A DNA stretch of 6,327 nt from assembly GCA_020625635.1 (NCBI GenBank), contig JAHLBL010000103.1, forward strand, positions 1 to 6,327, read 5' to 3'. The position numbers were made by a program, and so were the translations under genes. Positions 6,057 through 6,327 of this stretch are shown in pieces (the first letter of the stretch is position 1; every line of letters starts with the position of its first letter). Under the pieces are notes generated by a model. It was not told where the DNA came from. It saw nothing but the letters and a program-made list of their open reading frames with translations, and did not search any database. The stretch is from a bacterium (GTDB taxonomy: Bacteria > Bacillota > Clostridia > Oscillospirales > Acutalibacteraceae).

Positions 6057-6090
6057 ACAAAAAAGCGCCATAGGCGCTTTTTTTGTTGGC
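6053..6090 (+). terminator. intrinsic terminator of tRNA-Gln, long palindrome
   Basis: GCGCC-ATA-GGCGC (6065-6077) is flanked by six A on the left and seven T on the right and then by GCCAAC/GTTGGC, so the stem extends over 6053-6090 and includes the tRNA discriminator and CCA. Pairing continues four more bases on each side (CTCA 6049-6052 with TGAG 6091-6094). The T-run gives termination on the plus strand; the A-run makes it usable from the other side as well. Confidence 0.88.
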
Positions 6091-6250
6091 TGAGTATAAA
6101 TTGCGGGATTCGAACTCGTCCTTCATCAACGCCATCTCAGCCCGAATAAATTTTGATGGAGGCTCAATCCCGCCGTTAATGAAGGCTTTGCCAAACCTAA
6201 CTCTTCCAAAGGCGAATGAAGCACCCACCGGTGCCGGATTCGGACTCCAT
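6085..6250. repeat. inverted tRNA-Gln 3' fragment and nested inverted repeats
   Basis: No gene is convincing here. GTTGGCTGAG (6085-6094) and GCGGGATTCGAAC (6103-6115) are reverse complements of the tRNA-Gln 3' end and T-arm (6033-6058), so the minus strand reads like the tail of a tRNA with an altered segment (AATTTATA) in between. Further inside, CCTTCATCAACGCC (6119-6132) matches the complement of 6172-6185 at 12 of 14 bases, and GGATTCGAACTC (6106-6117) recurs as GGATTCGGACTC (6235-6246). This suggests a tRNA-derived or dispersed repeat, though mobility cannot be shown from one copy. Confidence 0.5.
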
Positions 6251-6300
6251 ATTCTCAGGTGGTTTCAGCGCAGACGATATACTTTAAAAATCGAGTCGGA

Positions 6301-6323
6301 GGCTGCCCATTAGTTGAGCAGCC
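6301..6323. repeat. short inverted repeat at the right edge
   Basis: GGCTGC (6301-6306) and GCAGCC (6318-6323) are perfect complements around an 11-base loop. There is no T-run after it inside the window, so a terminator cannot be claimed; it may be the end of the repeat region on its left. Confidence 0.4.
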
Positions 6324-6327
6324 GACC

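Noticed and set aside
5914..6228. A 104-codon open frame on the minus strand
   Set aside because: It runs antisense through tRNA-Gln (its ELAGFEPTSAGVKVLCLTAW stretch is the familiar antisense-tRNA translation) and through the terminator, so it is spurious.
6083..6313. A 76-codon open frame on the plus strand after the terminator
   Set aside because: It begins inside the terminator arm, has no ribosome site and follows the inverted repeats; its sequence looks like translated repeat DNA rather than a protein.
1..6327. CRISPR array, insertion sequence or phage genes
   Set aside because: No regularly spaced direct repeats, no transposase or integrase motifs and no phage-like genes were seen on either strand.

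Overview
The window looks like a chromosomal piece of a Gram-positive Clostridia-type bacterium, most likely a gut Ruminococcus/Oscillospiraceae relative. This is inferred from the strong AGGAGG-type ribosome sites, a lipobox lipoprotein, an ECF transporter, a cobalamin riboswitch with an intrinsic-terminator platform, lysine-rich Ig-like (Big_2-type) surface domains and a tRNA with encoded CCA. No species marker is present, so the placement is a judgement.

Layout, right to left. A probable vitamin-B12-regulated operon occupies positions 1 to about 5910 on the minus strand. It starts with a promoter (5900-5928), a cobalamin riboswitch (about 5733-5877), a hairpin plus an intrinsic terminator (5691-5719 and 5638-5665), and a structured leader. 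Five genes follow in one direction: (1) a secreted protein with two tandem DUF4430 (transcobalamin C-terminal-like) units and two Ig-like domains, 3750-5534; (2) a signal-peptide protein with an alpha/alpha-barrel domain of the prenyltransferase/terpenoid-cyclase fold, a lysine/threonine-rich stalk and a C-terminal membrane anchor, 2322-3734; (3) a DUF4430 lipoprotein, 1840-2325; (4) an ECF-type T (EcfT) membrane component, 980-1840; (5) a double ABC ATPase (fused EcfA-EcfA) cut by the left edge, 1-1007. Genes 2-3, 3-4 and 4-5 overlap and genes 1-2 are 15 bp apart, so co-transcription and translational coupling are likely.

How they may work together: animal intrinsic factor and transcobalamin bind cobalamin between an alpha/alpha-barrel domain and a small beta domain of the DUF4430 type. 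Here the same two folds are encoded by adjacent overlapping genes, both envelope-anchored, beneath a cobalamin riboswitch and above an ECF importer. The best reading is a Gram-positive corrinoid-capture system: a surface protein and a split transcobalamin-like pair that feed an ECF transporter. The substrate-binding S component is not in the window and would be expected just beyond the left edge. The fold assignments and riboswitch are well supported; cobalamin binding by these proteins is inference.

Right end: a tRNA-Gln(UUG) gene with its own promoter lies back to back with the operon promoter. Its terminator forms a long palindrome that includes the tRNA 3' end. It is followed by about 230 bp with no convincing gene but with inverted repeats and an inverted copy of the tRNA T-arm and 3' end, which looks like a tRNA-derived or dispersed repeat.
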